A stretch of DNA of 64,000 nucleotides. Origin: Desulfurivibrio dismutans. GTDB lineage: Bacteria > Desulfobacterota > Desulfobulbia > Desulfobulbales > Desulfurivibrionaceae. Positions 19,278-27,021 of this stretch are shown here, in pieces; within the stretch, counting starts at the first letter, position 1; every line of letters begins with the position of its first letter. The notes under the pieces are model-generated. The model did not search any database, was not told where the DNA came from, and was given only the letters and a program-made list of their open reading frames with translations. The position numbers and the translations under genes were made by a program. The stretch spans positions 62,001 through 126,000 of the forward strand of contig NZ_JARGDQ010000006.1 of the NCBI RefSeq assembly GCF_029210385.1, given 5' to 3'.

Positions 19278-20798
19278 CTAGGCCGTCAGGCCGTAAGCAA
19301 ATTGCACCGCCTCTTCCAGTCGGTTGATTTCTTCATCCGCAAGGAAAGCGAAGCTGCCGGTGCGCTTGCGGGCGGAAAGCCGGCCATTGTGTTGCAGGCA
19401 GAGGCGGATGAAAAGGTCGATCTGGCGATCGGGCATGTCCACGATTTCCTGGATGGCCTTCTTGGCTGTGTCGTAGCTTGCCAGGAACGCCAGCTCCCCG
19501 GCCAGCTCCGTGTCGATGGTCTGGCCGATGAAGCGAAAGAGTGCCTCGGCCTGGGGCGTCAGGTCGAGGTAACGGTACAGGCTCGCCGTGTCGTTATGGA
19601 CGGTCATGCACCCTTCTTCGTCGATGGAGTATTCCACCAAGGACATAAGCTGCCGGGAGAATGCCTCCAGGGAGGCGTCATAATCGGCGGGATTTTTCAG
19701 CATGATGGCGGAAACGGGAAACATGACCCCTTCGGGCGTAAATCCCCGGCGGGCTAGGATGTTGTGGATCAGGAAGCGGTGGATTCGACCGTTGCCGTCC
19801 TCGAAGGGATGCAGAAAAACGAAGCCGTAGGCAATGGCGGCGGCATGGATCACGGCGGAGACGTTTCCGGCCTCCATCCTGTTGTGGGCCGCGAGCAGAC
19901 CGTCCATCAGCTCGGCAAGGTCCTGCGGCTTCGGGCCCACGAAGTGGATTTTTTCTCCCTGCCAGGCCACCGTCTCGCCGACATAGTTTTGGCTGGTCCG
20001 GTAATCGGGGTCGCGGAAGCGAGGGTCGACAATGCGATTCTGTAGCTCAATTAATCGTTGTTTGGTACAAAAATCTTCCTGTTCGGCCATTTGCAGGAGG
20101 GCGATGAAGCGCTCGGTCCTGGTCGAGCTGGGCGTTACGTGCTCAATCTCGAAAGAGGACTTGGTCTCCTTTGAATAGAAGTACCCCAGGGCCCTCTTCA
20201 GCAGCTCCGGAGGATAGTCGGCCACCACTTGCCGGCAGCGGCCGGGCAGGTCGGCTGCCTCATAGTCGCGGAGAGTGTCGGTTCGGCGGATCAGTGGGCA
20301 GAAGCGACCGTCGCCCGGCAGATTGTCAATGATCCGTTGCCGCCGGACCTGCCTCCCCGGGGTGACCGCGTAGTATTGATCCGGCTCGAGCAGCTTAATG
20401 TAGTTACCCCGCTTCAGATCGGCAAGCGGCAGCTTTCTGCCGGTCAGAAGCTCGTAGAGGAACCACAGGCGCCGGGCATACTTGCCGGTCGGTTTGGACC
20501 GGACATGGTCGCTGATCTCTCCGGCATCCGCCTGCTGGAAAAGGCTGGCGAGGATGGCGAGATTAGTGCCGTCATACTTCAGCGCGAATTCAAGGTGGTT
20601 GCCCACGGTTTCGCCCGGCCAGTACCTGGCCGGAAAAACCTCTTCGATCATCTCCCCGGTCGAGTCGATGCGGTGGGTGCCGCCGGTGGCGACCAGGGAG
20701 CGGCGCCAGTTAGGAATGACCTCCAGGCCGTACCGGTCGATAAGCTCCGCATACCCTGCAAGTCTGTAGGCCGGTTTATCCCGGTTGTCTTCAGCCAT
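19278..20798 (-). CDS. Fic-domain protein (putative AMP-transferase)
   Basis: 506 residues. The canonical active motif HPFEDGNGRIHR begins at His330, with all residues needed for adenylyl transfer to a target hydroxyl (HxFx(D/E)GNGRxxR). An N-terminal domain contains SSFEIEH near residues 215-221, which resembles the (S/T)xxxE(G/N) inhibitory helix of class II Fic proteins except for His in the last position. The C-terminal 100 residues look like a winged-helix region. The ATG at 20798 follows GGAGG. It is an isolated minus-strand gene with its own promoter and three phased repeats upstream. The target protein is unknown. Confidence 0.88.
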   Translation of the reverse strand: MAEDNRDKPAYRLAGYAELIDRYGLEVIPNWRRSLVATGGTHRIDSTGEMIEEVFPARYWPGETVGNHLEFALKYDGTNLAILASLFQQADAGEISDHVRSKPTGKYARRLWFLYELLTGRKLPLADLKRGNYIKLLEPDQYYAVTPGRQVRRQRIIDNLPGDGRFCPLIRRTDTLRDYEAADLPGRCRQVVADYPPELLKRALGYFYSKETKSSFEIEHVTPSSTRTERFIALLQMAEQEDFCTKQRLIELQNRIVDPRFRDPDYRTSQNYVGETVAWQGEKIHFVGPKPQDLAELMDGLLAAHNRMEAGNVSAVIHAAAIAYGFVFLHPFEDGNGRIHRFLIHNILARRGFTPEGVMFPVSAIMLKNPADYDASLEAFSRQLMSLVEYSIDEEGCMTVHNDTASLYRYLDLTPQAEALFRFIGQTIDTELAGELAFLASYDTAKKAIQEIVDMPDRQIDLFIRLCLQHNGRLSARKRTGSFAFLADEEINRLEEAVQFAYGLTA

Positions 20799-20809
20799 GG
20801 TGTCCTCCA

Positions 20810-20872
20810 GGAAAAACGGTTATTGATGAAGAAAAATAGTTATAATTGCCCGCAAGTCAAGAAAATTAGTTA
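20810..20872 (-). promoter_or_regulatory. Promoter and three phased direct repeats upstream of the Fic gene
   Basis: On the minus strand TTGACT (20860-20855) and TATTTT (20838-20833) are 16 bp apart, a fair sigma-70 promoter. Three imperfect 13-bp copies, written on the + strand, are GGAAAAACGGTTA (20810-20822), AGAAAAATAGTTA (20830-20842) and AGAAAATTAGTTA (20860-20872). Their starts are 20 and 30 bp apart, so all face the same side of the helix. They overlap the promoter and the ribosome-site side, as an operator would. The binding protein is unknown. Confidence 0.55.
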
Positions 20873-20989
20873 CGTGATGGTGCGAGGAGGCGGAATAAGA
20901 TAGATTTTCCACCGCTGGAACTGGCCATGACCGGCACCGAAGGTAGCGCGGTGGATCAACGGCGGGGTGGCGGCGCTCAGAAGAACGCA

Positions 20990-21496
20990 TCACCAGGGCC
21001 GCCACCCCTGGTCAAGGGCGGACATCACGATTCGGGCGCAGGCCTCGGCGTCGGAGGCGGCATGATGGTGGTTGAGCGGAATCTGCAGATTACGGCAGAC
21101 ATCGGACAGCTTGGTCGGGCGCATGTTCCACTGGTTGCGGGCCAGTTGCATGGTGCAGACAAAAGGAGGAGCCGGCAGCTGTAATTCATGTTCGGTACAG
21201 CAGGCCCCTAGAACTCCCCGGTCGAAAGAGGCGTTGTGGGCGGCCAGAAAATCCACCGTGGTCAACTCCTCGGCGATGCCGGGCCAGACCTGCCCGAAAA
21301 CCGGCGCCTGGCGTACATCATGCCAGCTCAGGCCATGGATATGAGTGAAGGTGAACCGGGTTGACGGCGGTCTGATCAGTTCATAAAATCGCCGCACGAT
21401 TTTCCCGTTGGCCACGATCACCACCCCCAGGGCGCAAGCGCTGCTACGATGGTAATTGGCGGTCTCGAAATCGATGGCGGCAAAAGTGATCATCAT
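20990..21496 (-). CDS. DnaQ-like 3-prime to 5-prime exonuclease
   Basis: 168 residues from the ATG at 21496. A TTG two codons upstream is the alternative start. The DEDDh exonuclease motifs are complete: Exo I DFETA, Exo II HNASFDRG, and Exo III with the His in HHHAASDAEACA. The family includes the DNA polymerase III epsilon subunit and small stand-alone exonucleases. This one is a short stand-alone type with no polymerase or UvrC domain. It starts 7 bp after the stop of a 45-codon SGNH-hydrolase fragment that has a strong ribosome site, so translation is probably coupled. Confidence 0.9.
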   Translation of the reverse strand: MMITFAAIDFETANYHRSSACALGVVIVANGKIVRRFYELIRPPSTRFTFTHIHGLSWHDVRQAPVFGQVWPGIAEELTTVDFLAAHNASFDRGVLGACCTEHELQLPAPPFVCTMQLARNQWNMRPTKLSDVCRNLQIPLNHHHAASDAEACARIVMSALDQGWRPW

Positions 21497-21503
21497 CGCC
21501 AAC

Positions 21504-21641
21504 TCAGCGGTCGCCCGCTTCAGCTACCAGCTCCGCCACCGCCCCGGACCAGCCCTGGTTATGCACCCGATGTTGGGGAAAACGGGCCGCCCAGTCGTAA
21601 TATTCGATCAGCGAATCGCCGGCGAAAACAAGTTCCTGCAT
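21504..21641 (-). pseudogene. N-terminal fragment of a GDSL/SGNH hydrolase
   Basis: 45 codons: the peptide begins MQELVFAGDSLIEYYDWAAR and carries block I of SGNH esterases (GDSL, residues 8-11) and part of the region after it. The frame then ends at TGA 21506-21504, with blocks II, III and V missing. ATG 21641 has a near-perfect AGGAGGT 7 bp upstream, so it is probably still translated. It lies directly before the DnaQ-like exonuclease gene. No remaining hydrolase sequence is found within the window. Confidence 0.65.
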
Positions 21642-21789
21642 GACTGGCACCTCCTGCTCCATTCCCTCGGCAAATGTTCGGGTTTACAGTTCCTTCACGG
21701 CGGCGACGGCGGTGAACAGGGGGGCTGTTCGTAAGTCAGATCCTGCAGGCAGTGAAGGTCTTTATATATCCGGGCGCTTGAGAAATTGT

Positions 21790-23472
21790 TTACAGTAACA
21801 ACTGATTTTCCCGGGAGCGGGATTCCCCGATGCTGGTGACATAGACCGCCGGTTTGTCGGTCACCGGGCACAGGGTTTCGCAGATGCCGCAGCCGATGCA
21901 GATCTCCAGATCGACATGGGGGCGCTTTACGCGGACCACTTCGCCGTCACGGTTGAGCATCTCCACCTCTTCAAACCAGATGGCCTTTTTCGGGGTGGGG
22001 CAGACCTCTTCGCAGACGATGCAGGGGATGCCGTAGGCCCATGGCAGGCAGCGGTTGCGATCGAACATGGCCAGGCCGATCTTGACCTCGCTCTTTTCTT
22101 CCACGCTCAGGCGTTTGATAGCCCCCGTGGGGCAGACCTGGCCGCATAAGGTGCAGTGGTATTCACAATACCCCATGCGGGGCACCAGCAGTGGCGACCA
22201 CAGACCCTCCACACCGGCTTCCAGCAGGGTGGGCTGCAGGCCGCCGGTAAGACACACCTTCATGCACTCGCCGCATTTTACGCAGCGGGAAAGAAATTCC
22301 TTTTCGGGCACCGCCCCCGGCGGCCGGATCAGCTTGGGGTTGGCTCGGGCCTCGGGCAGGTTACCCACCCGCATCAGCGGTACAATCGCCATGCCGGCCA
22401 CCGCCGCCCCCACCAGTCGCCTCCGGCCCAAATCCAGGGCCGGGGCGGGAGCGGTTGCCGTCACTTTTTTACCCCAGCCCCAAGTCGGCCGGCCCAGCTT
22501 GAACTTGATCAGATGGTGCGGGCAGAGGTCGTCGCAGTTGAAGCAGGCATGGCACTCGGGGCGGTGCCAGTCGGAAAGGTGGTCGGCAGCCGGGAGGGAG
22601 TTGGCGGTATCGTTGATGGTCCCCCTGGGGGTGTTTTTTAAACCCGCCGCAATCGTTTGCAGGCTGCGCGGCTCGGCTCCGCCCGGGCAATTGCGGCCGC
22701 AGACGCCGCAGTTGGTGCAGCCTTCAGCCACCTCCCGACGCAGCAGTGACCAGCGGGCCAGCAGTCCCAGCAGGGCGCCCAGGGGGCAAAGGTAACGGCA
22801 CCAGAAGCGGCGCTCATAAAGGTTCAGCGCCAGCAGCCCGATAAAGAGCAGGCCGATCAACACCGACTGGCGGAAAAATCCCTGCTGAAAGGGGAGCACC
22901 GTGTCCCGCAGCAGGCTGTAAAAGCGTTCGGAGATGGCGGTAATACCGGTGAGATCGGCATGGTACAGGGCGTCGAACAGGGCGCTGGCGGCCAGGCTGA
23001 AGGCCGGATAGATGCTGACGGACAGTGAGCGGATCAGCAGAGAGATGGGGTCCAGCAGGCCGGCCTGCTGGGAGCCCACCAACGCCAGCCCCAGCATGAC
23101 CACCAGGATATAATATTTAAATTTGAACCAGGCCGGATGTCGCACCATGGCCCGGGCCCGACCGGCGGTCTGGCTGACCAGGTTGTGCAGGGTGCCGAAC
23201 GGGCAGATCCAGCCGCAAAACACCCGCCCCAGCAGTAGGGTGATGGCGACCATGATCAAAGACAGCAAAAAAGCCACCGGCACACTGTGGGCGCTGAGCA
23301 GGGTGGTCAGCAGGATCAGAGGATTGAAGTCGAGAAAAAGCCGGACCGGCCAGCCCAGCTCATCGGCCCCTTTGCCTTCGGTCTGCAAGAAGAGAAAAAT
23401 AAAAAAAAGCAGAAACAGCCATTGCGAGGTAATGCGCAGGCGGCGCCAGGAGAAGATATGGTCGAGTTTCAT
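21790..23472 (-). CDS. NapH/NapG-type membrane ferredoxin, fused
   Basis: 560 residues. The N-terminal half is a membrane domain with about five hydrophobic segments and two CxxxCP motifs (CGWICPFG, CRYLCPLG) as in NapH, followed by cluster motifs CTNCGVCGRNCP and CHACFNCDDLCP. The C-terminal half resembles NapG/MauM: CVKCGECMKVC, CTLCGQVCPTG, CIVCEEVCPTP and CIGCGICETLCP. It would move electrons between the quinone pool and a periplasmic partner. No nap reductase is adjacent, so the partner is unknown. The next gene downstream on the same strand order, a DUF362 Tat protein, lies 72 bp upstream. Confidence 0.85.
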   Translation of the reverse strand: MKLDHIFSWRRLRITSQWLFLLFFIFLFLQTEGKGADELGWPVRLFLDFNPLILLTTLLSAHSVPVAFLLSLIMVAITLLLGRVFCGWICPFGTLHNLVSQTAGRARAMVRHPAWFKFKYYILVVMLGLALVGSQQAGLLDPISLLIRSLSVSIYPAFSLAASALFDALYHADLTGITAISERFYSLLRDTVLPFQQGFFRQSVLIGLLFIGLLALNLYERRFWCRYLCPLGALLGLLARWSLLRREVAEGCTNCGVCGRNCPGGAEPRSLQTIAAGLKNTPRGTINDTANSLPAADHLSDWHRPECHACFNCDDLCPHHLIKFKLGRPTWGWGKKVTATAPAPALDLGRRRLVGAAVAGMAIVPLMRVGNLPEARANPKLIRPPGAVPEKEFLSRCVKCGECMKVCLTGGLQPTLLEAGVEGLWSPLLVPRMGYCEYHCTLCGQVCPTGAIKRLSVEEKSEVKIGLAMFDRNRCLPWAYGIPCIVCEEVCPTPKKAIWFEEVEMLNRDGEVVRVKRPHVDLEICIGCGICETLCPVTDKPAVYVTSIGESRSRENQLLL

Positions 23473-23544
23473 CGGTTAAGATGTCCGTTTAACGGTTGTC
23501 CATGATTGGCAACAGGTAGTTTGTCGGCATTGTGGCGGGCGGAG

Positions 23545-24456
23545 CTAGGCGGCCAGGGCAATTTCCTGCACTTTTAACTTGTTGAGGTCGGCTTCGCCCA
23601 CCCCCAGTTTGACCGCCTCGCGGACATAGCCCAGATCACTGCCGGTCATGTCGAACAGGGTGGCGCCCAGGGAATCAATGGCCACCTCGTCGGTGCCGGC
23701 GATGATCACTTCTGGATGTCGCACATCATCCAGGCTGCCGCCTTGGGGGCCATTGGCCACCAAGATGCGGTGGGCGTCCAGAATGCTCAGGGCGGGCTGG
23801 ACAAAGGCCGCCATCTCCGCCAGGGCCTGGTCCAGGCGCTGATGGATGCGGCTGCGGTTGCCGCCCATGATACCCATCCAGTTTTTAATGGTCATGGTCA
23901 GCCGGGCCAGACCGTGGTGCTTGGCAATGGGGATGTTGATCAGCACGTCGGCCTCCACCGCCTCGGTATAGATGGGCCAGGTGGTCAGCACCTGGCCGCC
24001 GATACGCATGTCGCGAAAGCGACGTTCATCGACGTATTTCAACTCTACCCCTTCCATTGGTTCCAGGGCCGCCGCGATGCCGCTTTGCACATAACAGCGG
24101 CGGGCGTCGTTCACCGGCCGATCGAACACTTTTACCAGCCGGGCGCCGGCCTCCAGGCACATTTCGGCCACCGCTTTTACCACTTCGGGATTGGTGGTGG
24201 CGGCCTGTTCGGGGCGGCGGTCGAAAGCGATGTTGGGTTTGATCACCACGATATCGCCTCGGCTGACAAAGCGCGCCATACCGCCTAAGGCGGCCACCGC
24301 CTCCTTGGCAGCCGAGCCGGGAGCCCCGCCTTTGGTCATTACCAGGTCCGGTGACTCGGCGGCCCGGCTTTGCTGCCACCAGGTGTCAAAAGCCGGGGGC
24401 ACCAGCAGGGCGCCGCCGGCCACCGTTGATTTTGCCAGAAACTTGCGTCGATCCAT
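23545..24456 (-). CDS. DUF362 protein with Tat signal
   Basis: 303 residues from ATG 24456, chosen because it gives a clean twin-arginine leader (MDRRKFLAKSTVAGGALLVP) and has AGAGGCT upstream. The open frame extends 12 codons further without a ribosome site. The DUF362 core is recognisable: DIVVIKPNIAFDR, INIPIAKHHGLARLTMTIKNWMG split over residues 180-202, and IIAGTDEVAIDSLGATL near the end. Members often accompany iron-sulfur proteins, and here the NapH/G-type gene follows on the same strand. Its biochemical role is not established. Confidence 0.83.
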   Translation of the reverse strand: MDRRKFLAKSTVAGGALLVPPAFDTWWQQSRAAESPDLVMTKGGAPGSAAKEAVAALGGMARFVSRGDIVVIKPNIAFDRRPEQAATTNPEVVKAVAEMCLEAGARLVKVFDRPVNDARRCYVQSGIAAALEPMEGVELKYVDERRFRDMRIGGQVLTTWPIYTEAVEADVLINIPIAKHHGLARLTMTIKNWMGIMGGNRSRIHQRLDQALAEMAAFVQPALSILDAHRILVANGPQGGSLDDVRHPEVIIAGTDEVAIDSLGATLFDMTGSDLGYVREAVKLGVGEADLNKLKVQEIALAA

Positions 24457-24585
24457 GGAGTAGCCTCTTTGTGGCCATGAGTTATGGGGCAACAGTTAGC
24501 ACTTTGCCCAGCCTAGCTTATAACACGTCTTTTTGGCAAGCCGTGATCGCTGGTTTGCCTGGTAAGACTTGTTCCCGGAGCGAAA

Positions 24586-25479
24586 ATGGTTTATGTAAAG
24601 CCCATGCATTCAACTACTGCTTATCCCCGTTTTCTCGAAGATGAAGCCGATGTCGGGGTGGTCTCGCCCCGCTTTGCGATTATTTCCGCCCCCCTGGCCC
24701 GGACCGTCAGTTGGGGCGGGGGAACGGAAGACGGCCCGGCGGCGATCCTGGCGGCCTCTACGGCCCTGGAGGTCTTCGACGACGAGTTGCTGCAGGAAAC
24801 CGTGCAGGCCGGAATCGTTACCCGGCCGCCTTTGCCTTTGGGTGAGTATGATCTGGCCGGCGCCTGCGGGCAGATCAAAGAGGCGGTGGCCCGGGAGCTG
24901 GCCGCCGGGATGTTCCCGGTGCTGCTGGGTGGCGAGCACACCGTAAGCGGCCCGGCGGTGGCTGCCATGCGGGAAAAATATCCCGATCTGCACGTGGTCC
25001 AGGTTGACGCTCACCTGGACCTGCGTGATTCCTACAGCGGCACTCCTTTAAGCCATGCCAGCGTCATGCGGCGGGTGGCTGACCTGGGGGTATCATTCAG
25101 TCAGGTGGGAATCCGTTCATTTTGCGCCGAAGAATGGCAACTGGTGCAGGAGCGGGGCTGGCAGCCCTATACCATGGCCAGGATTCACGACCAGCCGGAC
25201 TGGCTGGAGCAGTTGCGGCGAGAAATAAAGGGGCCGGTCTATCTCACCATCGATTTGGACGGCCTGGACCCGGCCATCATGCCGGCCACCGGCACCCCGG
25301 AACCAGACGGTCTTACCTGGCGCCAGGTAACCGCCCTGAGCCGCCTGTTGGCCGCTCTCAAACCCGGGCTGGTGGGGATGGATGTGGTGGAACTGGCCCC
25401 CCGGCCGGATCTGGAGCATGCCGCCTTCACCGCCGCCAAGCTGATTTACCGAACCCTGGGCTATGTAACCAGACAATAA
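24586..25479 (+). CDS. speB: Agmatinase/ureohydrolase family protein
   Basis: 297 residues. The metal-binding motifs of the arginase family are all present: GGEHT (115-119), DAHLDLRD (141-148), SHAS near 156-159, and DLDGLDPA near residue 223. Agmatinase hydrolyses agmatine to putrescine and urea. Arginase, formiminoglutamase and guanidinobutyrase share the fold, so the substrate is an inference from overall likeness to SpeB. GGAGCGAAA precedes the ATG at 24586, and a second ATG at 24604 is possible. It is divergent from the DUF362 gene across 129 bp. A palindromic repeat follows the stop directly. Confidence 0.8.
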   Translation: MVYVKPMHSTTAYPRFLEDEADVGVVSPRFAIISAPLARTVSWGGGTEDGPAAILAASTALEVFDDELLQETVQAGIVTRPPLPLGEYDLAGACGQIKEAVARELAAGMFPVLLGGEHTVSGPAVAAMREKYPDLHVVQVDAHLDLRDSYSGTPLSHASVMRRVADLGVSFSQVGIRSFCAEEWQLVQERGWQPYTMARIHDQPDWLEQLRREIKGPVYLTIDLDGLDPAIMPATGTPEPDGLTWRQVTALSRLLAALKPGLVGMDVVELAPRPDLEHAAFTAAKLIYRTLGYVTRQ

Positions 25480-25480
25480 A

Positions 25481-25537
25481 GATGAATTCGCAAGAAGTCA
25501 TCTTTCCGCCCATGGACGGACTTTTTGCGGATTCATC
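25481..25537. repeat. Palindromic dispersed repeat, family B copy 1
   Basis: Arms GATGAATTCGCAAGAAGTCA (25481-25500) and GGACTTTTTGCGGATTCATC (25518-25537) are nearly perfect reverse complements around a short loop with CCATGG. It begins 1 bp after the speB stop and ends before the next gene. A related element is at 35479-35534 and a half copy at 42396-42416. It could serve as a transcript hairpin between the genes. Confidence 0.7.
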
Positions 25538-25553
25538 AATAAGAGGAAGCACC

Positions 25554-25940
25554 ATGTCCGTTGAAGATTTCTATCAATGCCGCCAGTGCGGCTACTGCTG
25601 CCAGGGCGAGACCACGGTTTCGCTGGACAAGAACGACCAGGAGCGGCTCAGCGCCCATCTCGGGATGCCCCTGGAAGAAGTTAAAAAGCGCTACCTGCGG
25701 GTTACCGGCAACACCGTGCAGATGAAGATCGTGGATGGCCATTGCATCTTTTACGAGCATGGCTGCACCGTGCATGCTGGCAAACCCTGGCGCTGTCGGC
25801 AGTGGCCGCTGCACCCCAGCATGCTGGACGATTCCGGTAACTTCTCGGTAATCACCGGTTCCTGCCCCGGTTTCAAGGAAGGGCTGACCCACGAGGAGTT
25901 CCGGCGCAAGATGCAAGAAGCCGACAAAGATGCGGTTTGA
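25554..25940 (+). CDS. YkgJ-family cysteine cluster protein
   Basis: 128 residues from the ATG at 25554, preceded by AAGAGGAAG. Longer in-frame starts run into the palindromic repeat. Cysteines follow the YkgJ/CxxCxxCC pattern: CRQCGYCCQG near residues 9-18, then single Cys in GHCIFYEHGCTVH and CRQWPLHP, and SCPGF near the end. These are predicted to bind a metal or Fe-S cluster. The gene overlaps rlmH by 11 bp, so the two are likely co-transcribed. The exact function is unknown. Confidence 0.82.
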   Translation: MSVEDFYQCRQCGYCCQGETTVSLDKNDQERLSAHLGMPLEEVKKRYLRVTGNTVQMKIVDGHCIFYEHGCTVHAGKPWRCRQWPLHPSMLDDSGNFSVITGSCPGFKEGLTHEEFRRKMQEADKDAV

Positions 25941-26400
25941 GGTTATATACCCCGGCAAAACCAAGGAAGATTACCTGGCCCGGGGCATTGATGATTTTGC
26001 CGCCCGCCTGCGCCGCCATGTCGACCTGGAGTTGAAGGCCATCAAGGCCCCCAAGCCGGGCAGGGGCGATGACGAGGCCCGGTTGATCCGGGAAGAGGGC
26101 CGCCTGCTGCTGGGCCGCATTCCTGCTGACGCCCTGGTGGTCGCCCTGGACCCCGGCGGCCGCAGGCTTTCATCGCCCGAGCTGGCCGAACTGCTGGGCC
26201 ACTGGCAGGAGCAGGGCCGGGCCTCGCTGGTCTTCGTGCTGGGCGGTCCTTTGGGCCTGGCCGCCGAGGTGCTGAGTCGGGCCGACTACACCCTTTCCCT
26301 GTCGCCCATGACCTTTACCCACGAAATGGCCCGGCTGCTGTTGCTGGAACAGCTCTACCGGGCCTGGAGCATCCGGCTGGGCACCGGCTATCACAAATGA
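25930..26400 (+). CDS. rlmH: 23S rRNA pseudouridine-1915 N3-methyltransferase RlmH
   Basis: 156 residues, the normal size. It is a SPOUT-fold enzyme that methylates pseudouridine 1915 in helix 69 of 23S rRNA. The knot region is plain: VVALDPGGRRLSSPELAELL, then FVLGGPLGLAAEVL, and LSLSPMTFTHEMARLLLLEQ with the C-terminus YRAWSIRLGTGYHK. The start ATG lies inside the end of the preceding cysteine-cluster gene. Confidence 0.94.
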   Translation: MRFEVIYPGKTKEDYLARGIDDFAARLRRHVDLELKAIKAPKPGRGDDEARLIREEGRLLLGRIPADALVVALDPGGRRLSSPELAELLGHWQEQGRASLVFVLGGPLGLAAEVLSRADYTLSLSPMTFTHEMARLLLLEQLYRAWSIRLGTGYHK

Positions 26401-26433
26401 ACTCCCCCCAAACAAGCTTTAGAGAACCGGATC

Positions 26434-26826
26434 ATGATCGATAAACTTCCCCACACCATGCCGGGAGCGGTGATCTACGGGGCCATGGTTCTTGGCCTGC
26501 TGGCCGCGGTGTCGTTCCGTGTTCTGATCATCGTCGAGGTGGTCAGCCCCGCCCTGGTCCGGCCTTTGTGGTATTTCGCGGTGCTTGCTTACATCGTATT
26601 TTTTGCCTATCGCTACTTTGTCACCGAAAAAAGAAAACGGGTGATCATCGGCAACCGCCTGCTGGAAAAGCTTAAGGCCGAAGGCGAGCTTACCCGCGAC
26701 GACCGCCTGCTGCTCAACTATGTGCTCTCCTCGGTGGTGAAATCCAAAGAACATATCAATTACGTCTTCATTGTTGCGGTATCCATCATTGTGGTAGCGG
26801 TTGATATCTGGCTGACACTCTTTTGA
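26434..26826 (+). CDS. Small integral membrane protein, unknown function
   Basis: 130 residues. Three hydrophobic segments can be seen: about 12-36, 45-63 and 110-129, with a basic, charged linker KRKRVIIGNRLLEKLKAEGE between the second and third. No family was recognised. It lies 33 bp after rlmH on the same strand and may be the last gene of that operon. AGAGAACCGG precedes the ATG at 26434. Confidence 0.7.
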   Translation: MIDKLPHTMPGAVIYGAMVLGLLAAVSFRVLIIVEVVSPALVRPLWYFAVLAYIVFFAYRYFVTEKRKRVIIGNRLLEKLKAEGELTRDDRLLLNYVLSSVVKSKEHINYVFIVAVSIIVVAVDIWLTLF

Positions 26827-26868
26827 AGCGTGAAAAAACCAAGAACTTCATAATTTTCTAAAGAATGC

Positions 26869-26898
26869 TTGATAAGCATAACCATCCTATTTTATAGT
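26869..26898 (+). promoter_or_regulatory. Candidate sigma-70 promoter for cheV
   Basis: TTGATA (26869-26874) and TATAGT (26893-26898) are 18 bp apart in an AT-rich patch of the 195-bp gap before cheV. The long transcript leader that would follow holds the small inverted repeat CCGGAACTTTCCGG. I recognise no riboswitch class in it. Confidence 0.45.
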
Positions 26899-27021
26899 GC
26901 GAAAATGAAGCCGTGGGCACCGTCCGGAGCAAGTCAGGGCCGGGGTGTTGAGCAAGGCCGGAACTTTCCGGTTCGGCAGGGAAAAGAACTTTAATTGACG
27001 GTTGTTTGTGGAGGAATCAAG

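Noticed and set aside
26899-27021. Possible riboswitch in the cheV leader
   Set aside because: Only a small CCGGAA...TTCCGG hairpin is visible, and no conserved riboswitch core was recognised.
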